Assembly (NCBI RefSeq): GCF_016836705.1
Contig: NZ_JAFCGY010000021.1
Coordinates: 33,248-97,247 of the forward strand
DNA: 64,000 nt
DNA from: Mesorhizobium caraganae
GTDB taxonomy: Bacteria; Pseudomonadota; Alphaproteobacteria; Rhizobiales; Rhizobiaceae
Reading direction: 5' to 3'
Shown here: positions 51,811 through 59,863 of the stretch, piece after piece
Layout of the letters: each line of letters begins with the position of its first letter
Position numbering within the stretch: position 1 is the first letter of the stretch
The notes under the pieces: generated by a model
The model's database searches: none
The model's input: the letters and a program-made list of their open reading frames with translations, nothing else
What the model was told of the DNA's origin: nothing
Position numbers and translations under genes: made by a program

Positions 51811-52572
51811 ATGTTGTCGGAGCAGAGACGCCAATCCATCCTGGGTGAGGTGCAGCGCAGCGGACAGGTGCGCACGAAGGACCTGTCGGACGGGTTTGGC
51901 GTGTCGGAAGTCACGGTGCGTTCCGACCTCGAGATACTGGACCGCAAGGGATTGCTGACCAAGACCCGTGGAGGGGCGGTGACCCGGACCACCGATTCGA
52001 CCACGGCCGCGTTCGCCCGGCGTATGCAAACGAACCTCGATGCAAAGAAGCGCATCGCCCGGGCGGCGGTAGACCTGTTCGAGGACAACCAATCGGTCAT
52101 CTTCGACGGCGGCTCGACATTGATGCAGCTTGCCATGCAGTTACCGCCGCTCAGCAATGTCGTGGTCGCGGCCACGGCCATGAATATCGTGCAGCATCTT
52201 ATGCATCGTCCCGGGCTCGACGTTCATATGATCGGCGGCCGGGTCTATCCCGACACGGTGAGCACGCTGATCACCGATGCCGATACGGCTCTCGGCGGCT
52301 TGGTAGCGCATCAGGTCTTTGTTGGAGCGCATGCGATAGACTCGTCACTGGATGTGGTCGACGTGAACGAAGACATGGCGCGAACGAAGCGAAACCTCGT
52401 TCGCATGGCCCGGCGCGTTGTCCTCCTCGCCGATTCGAGCAAATGGGGCGTCAGCGGAACCTCCAAGGCATTTTCGCTGTCGGCCGTCGATGTGGTGATC
52501 ACCGACGATGGCCTGCCCGGTCCAATACGCAGCCAGCTTGATAAGATCGCGGCCAAGGTGATCTATGCCTGA
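51811..52572 (+). CDS. DeoR family transcriptional regulator
   Basis: 253 residues. The DeoR winged helix is at residues 1-57 (LSEQRRQSILGEVQ, then VSEVTVRSDLEILDRKGLL) with TRGGAV after it. The effector domain has DGGSTLMQLA near residue 98, which in this family binds a sugar phosphate. ATG 51811 follows GGGAGG and AGGG; 39 more codons are open from a GTG at 51694 but include the palindrome and would give an abnormal N-terminus. It probably represses the divergent aldolase-kinase-importer operon until a phosphorylated intermediate binds. Confidence 0.88.
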   Translation: MLSEQRRQSILGEVQRSGQVRTKDLSDGFGVSEVTVRSDLEILDRKGLLTKTRGGAVTRTTDSTTAAFARRMQTNLDAKKRIARAAVDLFEDNQSVIFDGGSTLMQLAMQLPPLSNVVVAATAMNIVQHLMHRPGLDVHMIGGRVYPDTVSTLITDADTALGGLVAHQVFVGAHAIDSSLDVVDVNEDMARTKRNLVRMARRVVLLADSSKWGVSGTSKAFSLSAVDVVITDDGLPGPIRSQLDKIAAKVIYA

Positions 52573-52574
52573 AC

Positions 52575-52599
52575 CCGTCTCGGTTTCTGACCGCGACGG
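52575..52599 (+). terminator. Imperfect hairpin after the DeoR gene
   Basis: CCGTC-T-CGGT pairs with ACCG-C-GACGG over nine base pairs with one mismatch, loop TTCTG, two bases after the stop. No T run follows, so termination here would need Rho or be weak. Confidence 0.3.
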
Positions 52600-52732
52600 A
52601 AAAGAGCCAATGCGCGCATGACCCACGGGCTTCGTATCGGCGGTCGGCCGTTTTTCATGACAGTCATGTTCTCCTCCTCAGGCTGGCGGCCTCCCAACGC
52701 TGCGCCAGAATTATCACATGCTCTATAAAAAT

Positions 52733-52746
52733 TTTACGCGCGTCAA
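52733..52746. promoter_or_regulatory. Candidate LacI-family operator
   Basis: TTTACGCGCGTCAA is a near-perfect dyad (one mismatch) with a central GC step, resembling known LacI-family operators. It sits in AT-rich sequence 94 bases before the Gfo/Idh start. A related TTGACGCGAAAA lies at 55261-55272 upstream of the GlcD-type gene and behind the LacI gene start. Confidence 0.45.
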
Positions 52747-52839
52747 CATTTAAAATCCTGTATAGCGGATTGTGAAGGTGGACCGCTGCACTACGACGGT
52801 CCCCCAAGCATGCCATTGGCTTCGGAGGAAAAGCTGGAA

Positions 52840-53988
52840 ATGCAGGGAAAATCAAAGACAAAGCTCGGCATCGGTGTCATCGGCTGCGGCAACATTTCGA
52901 TGACCTATCTGCGCAATGCAGCGCTCTTCGGCGGCGTCGAGCTGCGTGCCTGCGCCGACATTTCGGCTGATATTGCTGAGCTCCGCGCCAGGGAATATGG
53001 CATCCGCGCGCTTGGCGTCGACGCGCTGCTCGCCGACCCTGATGTCGACCTCGTACTGAACCTGACCATTCCGGCGGCGCATTTCGAGATTTCGTTGTCA
53101 GCGCTTTCGGCGGGCAAGCATGTCTTCACCGAAAAGCCGCTGGCTACTACCGCCGCCGACGGCCGCCGGCTTGTCGACGAAGCGGCAAAGCGCGGCCTGC
53201 TGATCGGCTCGGCTCCCGATACTTTCCTTGGCGCCGCCGGACGCCGCGCCCGCCGCCTGATGGACGAGGGCGCCATCGGCAAGCCGGTGACCGGCACCGC
53301 CTTCATGATGGGACGCGGCATGGAACACTGGCATCCCAATCCGCAATTCTATTATCAGCCCGGCGGCGGTCCGGTGTTCGACATGGGTCCCTATTACCTG
53401 ACCATGCTGGTCAATCTGCTCGGTCCGGTCGAGCGCGTCATGGCGATGGCGACGCGCGGCCAGGAGGAGAGGCTGATCACGGCCGACGGCCCGTTCAAGA
53501 ACACGACGTTCAAGGTCGGCACGCCGACAAACATATTGTCGCTGCTCGAATTCCGTTCCGGCGCCACCGTCACCTTCGGCGCCTCATGGGACGTGTTCAG
53601 ACATTCCAACCACCCGATCGAACTGCACGGCACCGAGGGCTCGCTCAGGCTGCCCGACCCCGACACGTTCGGCGGGACGGTCTCGCTGTCGGCACGTGGC
53701 GCCGACTGGGCCGATTTCGCCAGCGAGAGCGAGCTCTACGGCGCCCGCAACTGGCCCTATGCCGCGCCCGACCGCGCCAACTACCGCATGCTCGGCGTCG
53801 CCGATCTGGCGTGCGCGCTGAGCACGGGACGAAAGCCGCGCCCCTCGGGCGAACTGGCGCTGCATGTACTGGAGATCATGGAAGCGATCCTGGCTTCGGG
53901 CGAAAGCCGCGGCTCGGTTGCCGTCAACGGCACGGTCGACCAGCCGCCGCTGCTTGGCGAGGAGGAAGCGGCAAGCCTGCTTGCCTGA
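52840..53988 (+). CDS. Gfo/Idh/MocA family oxidoreductase
   Basis: 382 residues. GVIGCGNISMTYL near residue 10 binds NAD(P), TEKPLAT near 100 carries the conserved lysine, and GGGPVFDMGPYYL near 178 belongs to the C-terminal sugar-binding domain. It oxidises or reduces a sugar or cyclitol. I chose ATG 52840 because GGAGG at 52824-52828 is 11 bases away; ATG 52810 adds ten residues. The LacI gene downstream is convergent. Confidence 0.88.
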   Translation: MQGKSKTKLGIGVIGCGNISMTYLRNAALFGGVELRACADISADIAELRAREYGIRALGVDALLADPDVDLVLNLTIPAAHFEISLSALSAGKHVFTEKPLATTAADGRRLVDEAAKRGLLIGSAPDTFLGAAGRRARRLMDEGAIGKPVTGTAFMMGRGMEHWHPNPQFYYQPGGGPVFDMGPYYLTMLVNLLGPVERVMAMATRGQEERLITADGPFKNTTFKVGTPTNILSLLEFRSGATVTFGASWDVFRHSNHPIELHGTEGSLRLPDPDTFGGTVSLSARGADWADFASESELYGARNWPYAAPDRANYRMLGVADLACALSTGRKPRPSGELALHVLEIMEAILASGESRGSVAVNGTVDQPPLLGEEEAASLLA

Positions 53989-54080
53989 TGGGAGGTTCGT
54001 AGTGACGATATCGCCGCCGACGCCATCATTACTGCCGCGGTCGCCGTATGGCGCAGCTTCGACCCCGCCTTTGGAAGTGT

Positions 54081-55100
54081 TCAGGCCGACTGCCGCATCA
54101 CCAGGGCGGCGTCGAGGCTGACCTTCGGTGCGAAGCTCGCTGTGTCCTCGTTGAGCAAAGCGAGCAGCGTCTCGACGCTGCGCCCCGCCATGGCGGCAAA
54201 ATCCTGCGCGATGGTAGTCAGAGCGGGGCAGGTGTAGCGGCTCAGCGGATGGTCGTCATGGGCGGCGACGCGCAGGTCGCAGTCCGCCTTTCGGCCGACC
54301 TTCTTGCCTTGCGCGAAGGCTGCCGCCATCACGCCGAAGGCTAGGCGGTCATTGGCGCACAGTATGGTCTTGCCTGGCAGGCCGCCAGCCCCAAGCATCT
54401 GTTCCATCTGCTCGTAGCCGATGCGCTCGAAATCCCAAGTGTAGTCGCTTGTGTTGCCGATGACGACCGGCTCCTGGCCTAGCCGCTGCATGGCGCCGAT
54501 ATAGCTGTTCAGCCGTTCCGGCGAATTGTGGTTGACGTGCGGGATATCGAAATAGACCGGCGCGTCGCCGGAGCGGCAGAGATAGTCGACGATGGTCGAG
54601 ACACTCTGGGCGTTGTTGTTGCCGACGAAGGGTGCGCCGCCTTCGAGATAGGTGTCGAAATAGACGATCGGCATTGTCTGCGTCAGCTTCTCCAGCGCGT
54701 GGCGGTCCGAGCGCAAGCCAAGCGGCGCGATCAGCGCGCCGGAGACTTTCAGCGACAGGATGGTGCGCGTCGCCTCGATTTCGAGCTCGCGCGAACCGTG
54801 CGAGGAAATGACGATGGGCCAGTAGCCCTCGTCTCGCAGCCTGAGCTCGATGCGGCTGACCATTTCGGAATAGAAGGGATCGGTCACCGTCGGCACGACG
54901 ATGCCGATGCTGCGGGTACGCTTGCGATTGAGGTTGCGGGCAAACAGATTGGGCTGGTAATCGGATGAGCGCAGCGCCTCCTCGATGCGCTTGCGCGTTG
55001 CCGGTTTGACGCTGGTCGGATCGTCGAAATATTTCGACAGTGTCGGCCTGGAGACGCCGCAAGAGCGGGCGAAATCCTCCATCGTCCTGTGCTTCGTCAT
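54081..55100 (-). CDS. LacI family transcriptional regulator
   Basis: 339 residues. The N-terminal helix-turn-helix and hinge (TMEDFARSCGVSRPTLSKYF, then SVKPATRKRIEEAL) are followed by RTRSIGIVVPTVTDPFY, the start of the periplasmic-binding-like domain. The ligand is probably a sugar. Likely targets are its own region, the divergent FAD oxidase and the Gfo/Idh gene. ATG 55100 follows GAGGGAT; an upstream frame is open but lacks family similarity. Confidence 0.88.
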   Translation of the reverse strand: MTKHRTMEDFARSCGVSRPTLSKYFDDPTSVKPATRKRIEEALRSSDYQPNLFARNLNRKRTRSIGIVVPTVTDPFYSEMVSRIELRLRDEGYWPIVISSHGSRELEIEATRTILSLKVSGALIAPLGLRSDRHALEKLTQTMPIVYFDTYLEGGAPFVGNNNAQSVSTIVDYLCRSGDAPVYFDIPHVNHNSPERLNSYIGAMQRLGQEPVVIGNTSDYTWDFERIGYEQMEQMLGAGGLPGKTILCANDRLAFGVMAAAFAQGKKVGRKADCDLRVAAHDDHPLSRYTCPALTTIAQDFAAMAGRSVETLLALLNEDTASFAPKVSLDAALVMRQSA

Positions 55101-55260
55101 TCGATCCCTCGTCTGGCGGGCGCCAGAACCTCGGTCACCCTTGGCGCTGCCCACGGTCCTGTAGCCGGCGCGCCGCCACGCAACCTCAGACGAAATTTAC
55201 AGGAAACTTCAGTCGTTTCAACGCGCAATGACAAATTATACCGTGCGTAAATGTAATCAA

Positions 55261-55272
55261 TTGACGCGAAAA
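55261..55272. promoter_or_regulatory. Possible LacI-family half-operator upstream of the GlcD-type gene
   Basis: TTGACGCGAAAA, with a GCGTAAA half-site at 55245-55251, resembles the dyad at 52733-52746. It lies 54 bases before the FAD oxidase start and 161 bases from the LacI start. Confidence 0.3.
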
Positions 55273-55325
55273 TTGTCCCGCATCAAAGTCTCGACCGCAG
55301 CGAGCAAGCGAAATATCCAGGAACC

Positions 55326-56711
55326 ATGACGCAACAGGTCGATCAGCTCCTTTCCCAGCTTCAGCCGCGGCTCGACGCCGCCGCTGTTGTCACCGGCAAT
55401 GCGGTCGATCCGCGCTATGGAGACGATCTCTCCGGCAAGGACGGAAGCCGGCCCGAACTGGTCTTGCGTCCGCGCATCGCCGGCGAAGTCGCCGAGATCC
55501 TGCGAGTTTGCAGCGGCCTTGGCCAGAAGCTGGTCGTCCATGGCGGCCGCACCGGGCTGGCCGGCGCCGCGCGCGTGCAGCCGGGCGAAGCGGTTCTGTC
55601 GCTGGAGCGCATGACCGTGGTCGAGGCGCCCGACCGCCAGGCGGCAACCATCATCGCGGAAGCCGGCGCGCCGCTGCAAATGGTGCAGGAAAGCGCCGAT
55701 GCGGCCGGCCTGATGTTCGGCGTCGATATCGGTGCGCGCGGCACCGCGACGGTCGGCGGCAATATCGCCACCAATGCCGGCGGCATCCGCGTGCTGCGCT
55801 ACGGCATGTACCGCGCCCAGGTGCTGGGGCTGGAGGCGGTGCTTGCCGACGGCTCGGTCCTGACCTCGCTGCGCGGCCTGGCCAAGGACAATTCGGGATA
55901 CGATCTCAACCAGCTGTTCATTGGCAGCGAAGGCACGCTGGGCGTCGTCACCCGCGCCTGCCTGAGGCTGCATCCGAAGCCCGCCACGGAGGTCGCCGCC
56001 TTCTGCGCACTTGCCTCGCTGGAGGCGGCAATCGCGCTGCTCGGGCTGCTGAAGCAGCGGCTCGGTCCCTTGCTTTCGGCCTATGAGGTGAATTTCTCGC
56101 CGCTCTACGGCGCCATGATTGCCGGCATGGACGCGCCGGCGCCGCTGCCTGCCGGCGCGCCCGTCTATGTTCTTGCCGAGATCCAGGGCAACCAGGCCGA
56201 GCTGGACGGCGAACGTTTTGCTTCGGTGCTGATGCAGGCCGTCGAAGACGGCATCGTCGACGATGTGGTCGTCTCGCAGTCGCCGCGCGAGTTTCGAGCG
56301 CTTTGGGACGTACGCGAGGAGGCCAACCGCTTCCTGTTTGCAATCGAGGGCCTGATCGGCGTCGACATCTCCATTCCGCTGTCGACGATGGCGGCTTTCC
56401 TGCGCGACGCCGAAGCGGCGATCCGCGCCAGGGACGCCAGCGCCGAGATATACGTCTTCGGCCACCTCGGCGACTGCAATCTGCACTATCAGGTCGACAC
56501 CAGGGAGCCAGCGGCCGCCTACGAGATCATCTATCGCGGCGTGGCCGCATGCGGCGGCGCCGTCTCGGCCGAACACGGCATCGGCCTCGACAAGAAGAAA
56601 TGGCTGAGCCTGGTGCGCAGCGATGCCGAGATATCGGCCATGCGCCGCCTCAAGGCGGCGTTCGATCCGCACAACATTCTCAACCCCGGGCGGATTTTCG
56701 ACATCGCTTGA
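55326..56711 (+). CDS. FAD-linked 2-hydroxyacid oxidase/dehydrogenase (GlcD/D2HGDH-like)
   Basis: 461 residues. The FAD_binding_4 (PCMH) domain has VHGGRTGLAGAARVQ near residue 73 and TVGGNIATNAGGIRVLRYG near 142; the C-terminal domain has VFGHLGDCNLHYQ and SAEHGIGLDKKKWL, where metal and substrate residues of D-2-hydroxyglutarate and D-lactate dehydrogenases lie. It oxidises a D-2-hydroxy acid to the keto acid. CAGGAA precedes ATG 55326. It ends 13 bases from the convergent TerC gene. Confidence 0.9.
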   Translation: MTQQVDQLLSQLQPRLDAAAVVTGNAVDPRYGDDLSGKDGSRPELVLRPRIAGEVAEILRVCSGLGQKLVVHGGRTGLAGAARVQPGEAVLSLERMTVVEAPDRQAATIIAEAGAPLQMVQESADAAGLMFGVDIGARGTATVGGNIATNAGGIRVLRYGMYRAQVLGLEAVLADGSVLTSLRGLAKDNSGYDLNQLFIGSEGTLGVVTRACLRLHPKPATEVAAFCALASLEAAIALLGLLKQRLGPLLSAYEVNFSPLYGAMIAGMDAPAPLPAGAPVYVLAEIQGNQAELDGERFASVLMQAVEDGIVDDVVVSQSPREFRALWDVREEANRFLFAIEGLIGVDISIPLSTMAAFLRDAEAAIRARDASAEIYVFGHLGDCNLHYQVDTREPAAAYEIIYRGVAACGGAVSAEHGIGLDKKKWLSLVRSDAEISAMRRLKAAFDPHNILNPGRIFDIA

Positions 56712-56724
56712 ATGCTACGCGGGA

Positions 56725-57381
56725 CTAGCTCGCAGCTGACGAAAGCAGCGCGTGGAAGTCGACGGTTCTCAGCTGCTCGATGCCGTCCAGCGTCATGTTG
56801 CCGGCGACGTAGACGATGATCGCCAGGCCGAGCCAGCCGATCCAGCGGTATCTGGCAAGCAGCGCCGCCACCAGCGTCGAGGCGACGGCCATCAGAACCA
56901 CCGACAGGATGAGGCCGAACACCAGCGCATTCATGTCATGGGCGGCAGCGCCCGCCACGGCCAGCACATTGTCCAGCGACATCGAGACATCGGCGACCAC
57001 GATCTGCAGGATCGCCGTGCGCAGCGCCTTGGCCGGCCGCACCGCCGCAAGCGCTGTCGCGGCAGGGTCGGCGTCGGCATCGCTGTCTTCATCGCCGCCG
57101 GCGGAACGCAATTCCTGGAACATGTTCCAGCACACCCAGAACAAAAGCATGCCGCCAACCAGCATGATCCCCGGGATCTCCAGCAGCTGCACCGCGATCA
57201 CGGCAAAGACGACGCGGATCACCGCGGCCGCGGCTATGCCGGCAACGATCGCCTTCTGGCGCAATGCTTTGGCCAGACCTGCGGCCGCCATGCCGATCAC
57301 CACGACATTGTCGCCCGAGAGCACGAGGTTGATGGTGATGACTTCCAGATAGGCGGCAACAGTCGTCTGGTCGAAACTCAT
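56725..57381 (-). CDS. TerC family integral membrane protein (YjbE-like)
   Basis: 218 residues with about seven hydrophobic helices. The paired motifs SGDNVVVIGMAAAGL near residue 22 and SLDNVLAVAGAA near 133, each with an aspartate-asparagine, are the TerC signature and resemble metal-exporting Alx/YceF/MeeF members. Between them lies an acidic loop (GGDEDSDADADP). It probably exports manganese or a related cation. GGGGAG precedes ATG 57381. I see no convincing yybP-ykoY riboswitch upstream. Confidence 0.86.
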   Translation of the reverse strand: MSFDQTTVAAYLEVITINLVLSGDNVVVIGMAAAGLAKALRQKAIVAGIAAAAVIRVVFAVIAVQLLEIPGIMLVGGMLLFWVCWNMFQELRSAGGDEDSDADADPAATALAAVRPAKALRTAILQIVVADVSMSLDNVLAVAGAAAHDMNALVFGLILSVVLMAVASTLVAALLARYRWIGWLGLAIIVYVAGNMTLDGIEQLRTVDFHALLSSAAS

Positions 57382-57625
57382 AAAGCGGTCTCCCCGGAAG
57401 GCTCCGGCTGGTTGCGGCGGATCGGACCGATGTCTGCGCAAACGCGAAGACAGCTGATTTGAGTGCGGCCCGGCATTGAAACAAGACGCCAGGCGCGGCC
57501 AATCGTTCCTCATCCACGGAATTCATCGCCGGATCGATGCTTGCCGACAGAAATGGCTCCATGGAAAGGGAAGACAAAAGCGGTCTGCTTGCCTATCAAT
57601 GTCGTCGACCAAAGGAGAAACGAGC

Positions 57626-58273
57626 ATGGGCAAGACGGCATTGATTTTCTGGGGCGGCTGGGAAGGTCATACCCCGGCCCGCAGTGCCGCTGTCGTCAGC
57701 GAGATGCTGGCCGGCCACGGCTTCGACGTGCGGATCGAACAGGGCACCTCGGCTCTCGCCGATCCGCAGCTTTCGGCAATCGATTTGATCGTCCCTGTGG
57801 TCACAATGTCGACGATCGAGAAACCGGAGCTGCAAAACCTTGTAGCCGCCGTCAGAGGTGGAACCGGCCTTGCCGGCTTTCACGGCACCATGGGCGACAG
57901 CTTCCGCAACGAGCCCGACTATCACTTCATGACCGGCGGCCAATGGGTCGCCCATCCCGGCGACATCATCGACTATCGCGTCGACATCACCAGCGATGAT
58001 CCGATCGTGCGGGGCATCGGCGGTTTCGCCTACCGTTCCGAGCAGTACTACATGCATGTCGACCCGAGCAACGAGGTGCTGGCGACGACGACGTTTGGCG
58101 GCGAGCATCTCGACTTCGTAGACGGCGTCGTCATGCCCGTGGTTTGGAAGCGCCGCTACGGCAAGGGCCGCGTCTTCTTCAGCGCGCTTGGCCACACGGC
58201 GGATGAGTTTTCCGTGCCGCAAATGCGCACCATCTTCGAGCGCGGCGTGCTGTGGGCCAGCCGGGCGGCCTGA
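57626..58273 (+). CDS. ThuA family protein
   Basis: 215 residues. The class-I glutamine amidotransferase-like fold of ThuA is seen in LIFWGGWEGH at the N-terminus, GLAGFHGTMGDSFRNEPDY near residue 95 and GGQWVAHPGD near 115; YGKGRVFFSALGH is near the C-terminus. ThuA proteins occur in sugar (trehalose) utilisation loci; the reaction is not settled. AAAGGAG precedes ATG 57626, although the frame is open further upstream. It stands alone. Confidence 0.86.
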   Translation: MGKTALIFWGGWEGHTPARSAAVVSEMLAGHGFDVRIEQGTSALADPQLSAIDLIVPVVTMSTIEKPELQNLVAAVRGGTGLAGFHGTMGDSFRNEPDYHFMTGGQWVAHPGDIIDYRVDITSDDPIVRGIGGFAYRSEQYYMHVDPSNEVLATTTFGGEHLDFVDGVVMPVVWKRRYGKGRVFFSALGHTADEFSVPQMRTIFERGVLWASRAA

Positions 58274-58344
58274 TCCCGGGCCTGTCGTCAAGTCGGGCGG
58301 CGGTCTTTTTCCGGTCAGATAAAGAAGTCTTGGACGGCCCGCGG

Positions 58345-58488
58345 CTATTTTTCCCGCATTGCCCGACGGAAGTTCTGCGTGATCGGCTCGGCGAGGTAAG
58401 AAAGCACGGTGCGAGCACCTGTCCGGATCATCGCCTCGCTCGACATGCCGGGCAGCAGCTTGCGGCCCTCCAGCTTGGCGAGAACCCG
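58345..58488 (-). pseudogene. C-terminal remnant of a second HlyD/PrsE-type membrane fusion protein
   Basis: 47 codons encode RVLAKLEGRKLLPGMSSEA, MIRTGARTVLSYLAEPIT and QNFRRAMREK, then TAG. This is the invariant C-terminal end of type I secretion membrane fusion proteins (LxPGM...TGxRTxLSYLxxP). Two in-frame stops (TGA TAA) lie just before it, and no start or upstream domain remains. It sits next to the intact HlyD gene, whose own end reads LIPGMAVSAEIKAGNRTILSYFLYPL, so it is paralogous rather than a continuation. Confidence 0.8.
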
Positions 58489-58540
58489 TTATCAGCGACC
58501 GCTCGCTCCGGCGGACGTCGGTTCGCGTTAGCTTCGTGAC

Positions 58541-59863
58541 TCAGGGTTCGCGGATGCTTTCGTCGAGACCACGCAGGAGCGGATAGAGGAAATATGACAA
58601 GATCGTGCGGTTGCCCGCCTTGATCTCCGCGGATACCGCCATGCCGGGGATCAAGCGAAAACTGCTCGCCACATCACGCAGGTCGGTCGCGGTCAACTCC
58701 ACCCGTGCCTTGTAGTAAGGACGCTGCTGCCCAGCATTCTTCGGATCCGGCGTGAAGGTGTCGTCCGAGACGGTTCGAACCTTACCGGACAGGGTACCGT
58801 GCTTCTGGAAGGGCCACGCCTCGAGTTTCAGGCGAACTTCGCTGCCGGGCTCGACATGGCCGACATCGAGCCCCTCGACAGAGACTTCTGCCTCCAACGG
58901 AGAGCCCAGAGGAACGAGGGTGTAGAGCGGCTCTGCTTCTTTCAAGACCGAGCCAACAGAGCGCTGCGCCACTTCGAGCACGATCGCGTCGGCGGGTGCG
59001 GTTAGCACCGTGACAGCCTTCCGCCGCACCGCCTTGTCGAGTTCTCTGGCCGCGGCATCGTGGTCGCGGCGCGCTTGGACCAGGTCCTCAGCGGTCTTCT
59101 GGCGGAACTCTGCGAGGTAAGCCGCTTCCTCGGCCTTCAAGCGCTCCACATTCTCCTCGAGCTCAGCCATGTTATTGCCCGCAAGCAGAAATTCCTGCTC
59201 GACCAGCAGCCGCTGACCTTTGGCAGAGAGATAGTCGACCTTCGAGCCGACCTCCCTCTTCACCAGAACGTCCCGCATCGTCTCAAGATCCTTTGCCACG
59301 CCAAGGCGGAGCTCCAACGCCTCGCGATCGGCGCTCTTGGTCGCCATCTGGGCTTGAACATTACCGATCTGCCGATCGTAAGAAGCCAGCTTCGCCTTGT
59401 TCTCCTCGATCCTCCGGATCCATATCGTCGTCTGCAGGCGCGCTTCGTCATCCAGGTTTTGGGGCTTGTACGGCCGGTCGTCGAGCTCGGACTCGAGTCG
59501 CCCGATTTGCGCGGCGAGGCTCGCGACCTTTCCCCGCAATTGGTCGGCATCGGCTTCACTGAAAGTCGCGTCGAGGGTCGCCAATACGTCGCCTTTCCGC
59601 ACGATGTCGCCCACCTTGGCGTCGATGCTACGCACGGTCGAGATCTCGAGCGGCTGCACGACAATCGTCGAGGCCGTCGTCACCAGCTTGCCTCGTGCGA
59701 CCACGATCTGGTCGACCTTGGCCACCGACGCCCAAATGCCTGCGACCATGATGACCGCGACAAGTACGTACAGCGTGGCCCCCACGACCCAGGGCGGGCG
59801 CCGCTCGTCGATCTTGCGGGCATCGCTTTGAAAGTCTCTCACTGCTGGAAGGAGCGTGCTCAT
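58541..59863 (-). CDS. Type I secretion membrane fusion protein (HlyD/PrsE family)
   Basis: 440 residues. One N-terminal transmembrane helix (about 26-48) is followed by a biotinyl/lipoyl-like half (STIVVQPLEISTVRSIDAKVGDIVRKGDVLATLD), long alpha-helical coiled-coil segments (about 115-290) and the return half with the LIPGMAVSAEIKAGNRTILSY ending. It bridges the ABC transporter to an outer-membrane TolC-like protein, which is not in the window. Its ATG 59863 overlaps the transporter stop (ATGA); ATG 59893 is an alternative. Confidence 0.9.
   Translation of the reverse strand: MSTLLPAVRDFQSDARKIDERRPPWVVGATLYVLVAVIMVAGIWASVAKVDQIVVARGKLVTTASTIVVQPLEISTVRSIDAKVGDIVRKGDVLATLDATFSEADADQLRGKVASLAAQIGRLESELDDRPYKPQNLDDEARLQTTIWIRRIEENKAKLASYDRQIGNVQAQMATKSADREALELRLGVAKDLETMRDVLVKREVGSKVDYLSAKGQRLLVEQEFLLAGNNMAELEENVERLKAEEAAYLAEFRQKTAEDLVQARRDHDAAARELDKAVRRKAVTVLTAPADAIVLEVAQRSVGSVLKEAEPLYTLVPLGSPLEAEVSVEGLDVGHVEPGSEVRLKLEAWPFQKHGTLSGKVRTVSDDTFTPDPKNAGQQRPYYKARVELTATDLRDVASSFRLIPGMAVSAEIKAGNRTILSYFLYPLLRGLDESIREP

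Noticed and set aside
57382..57625. Possible yybP-ykoY manganese riboswitch before the TerC-family gene
   Set aside because: I could not find the conserved loop sequences or a convincing paired structure.
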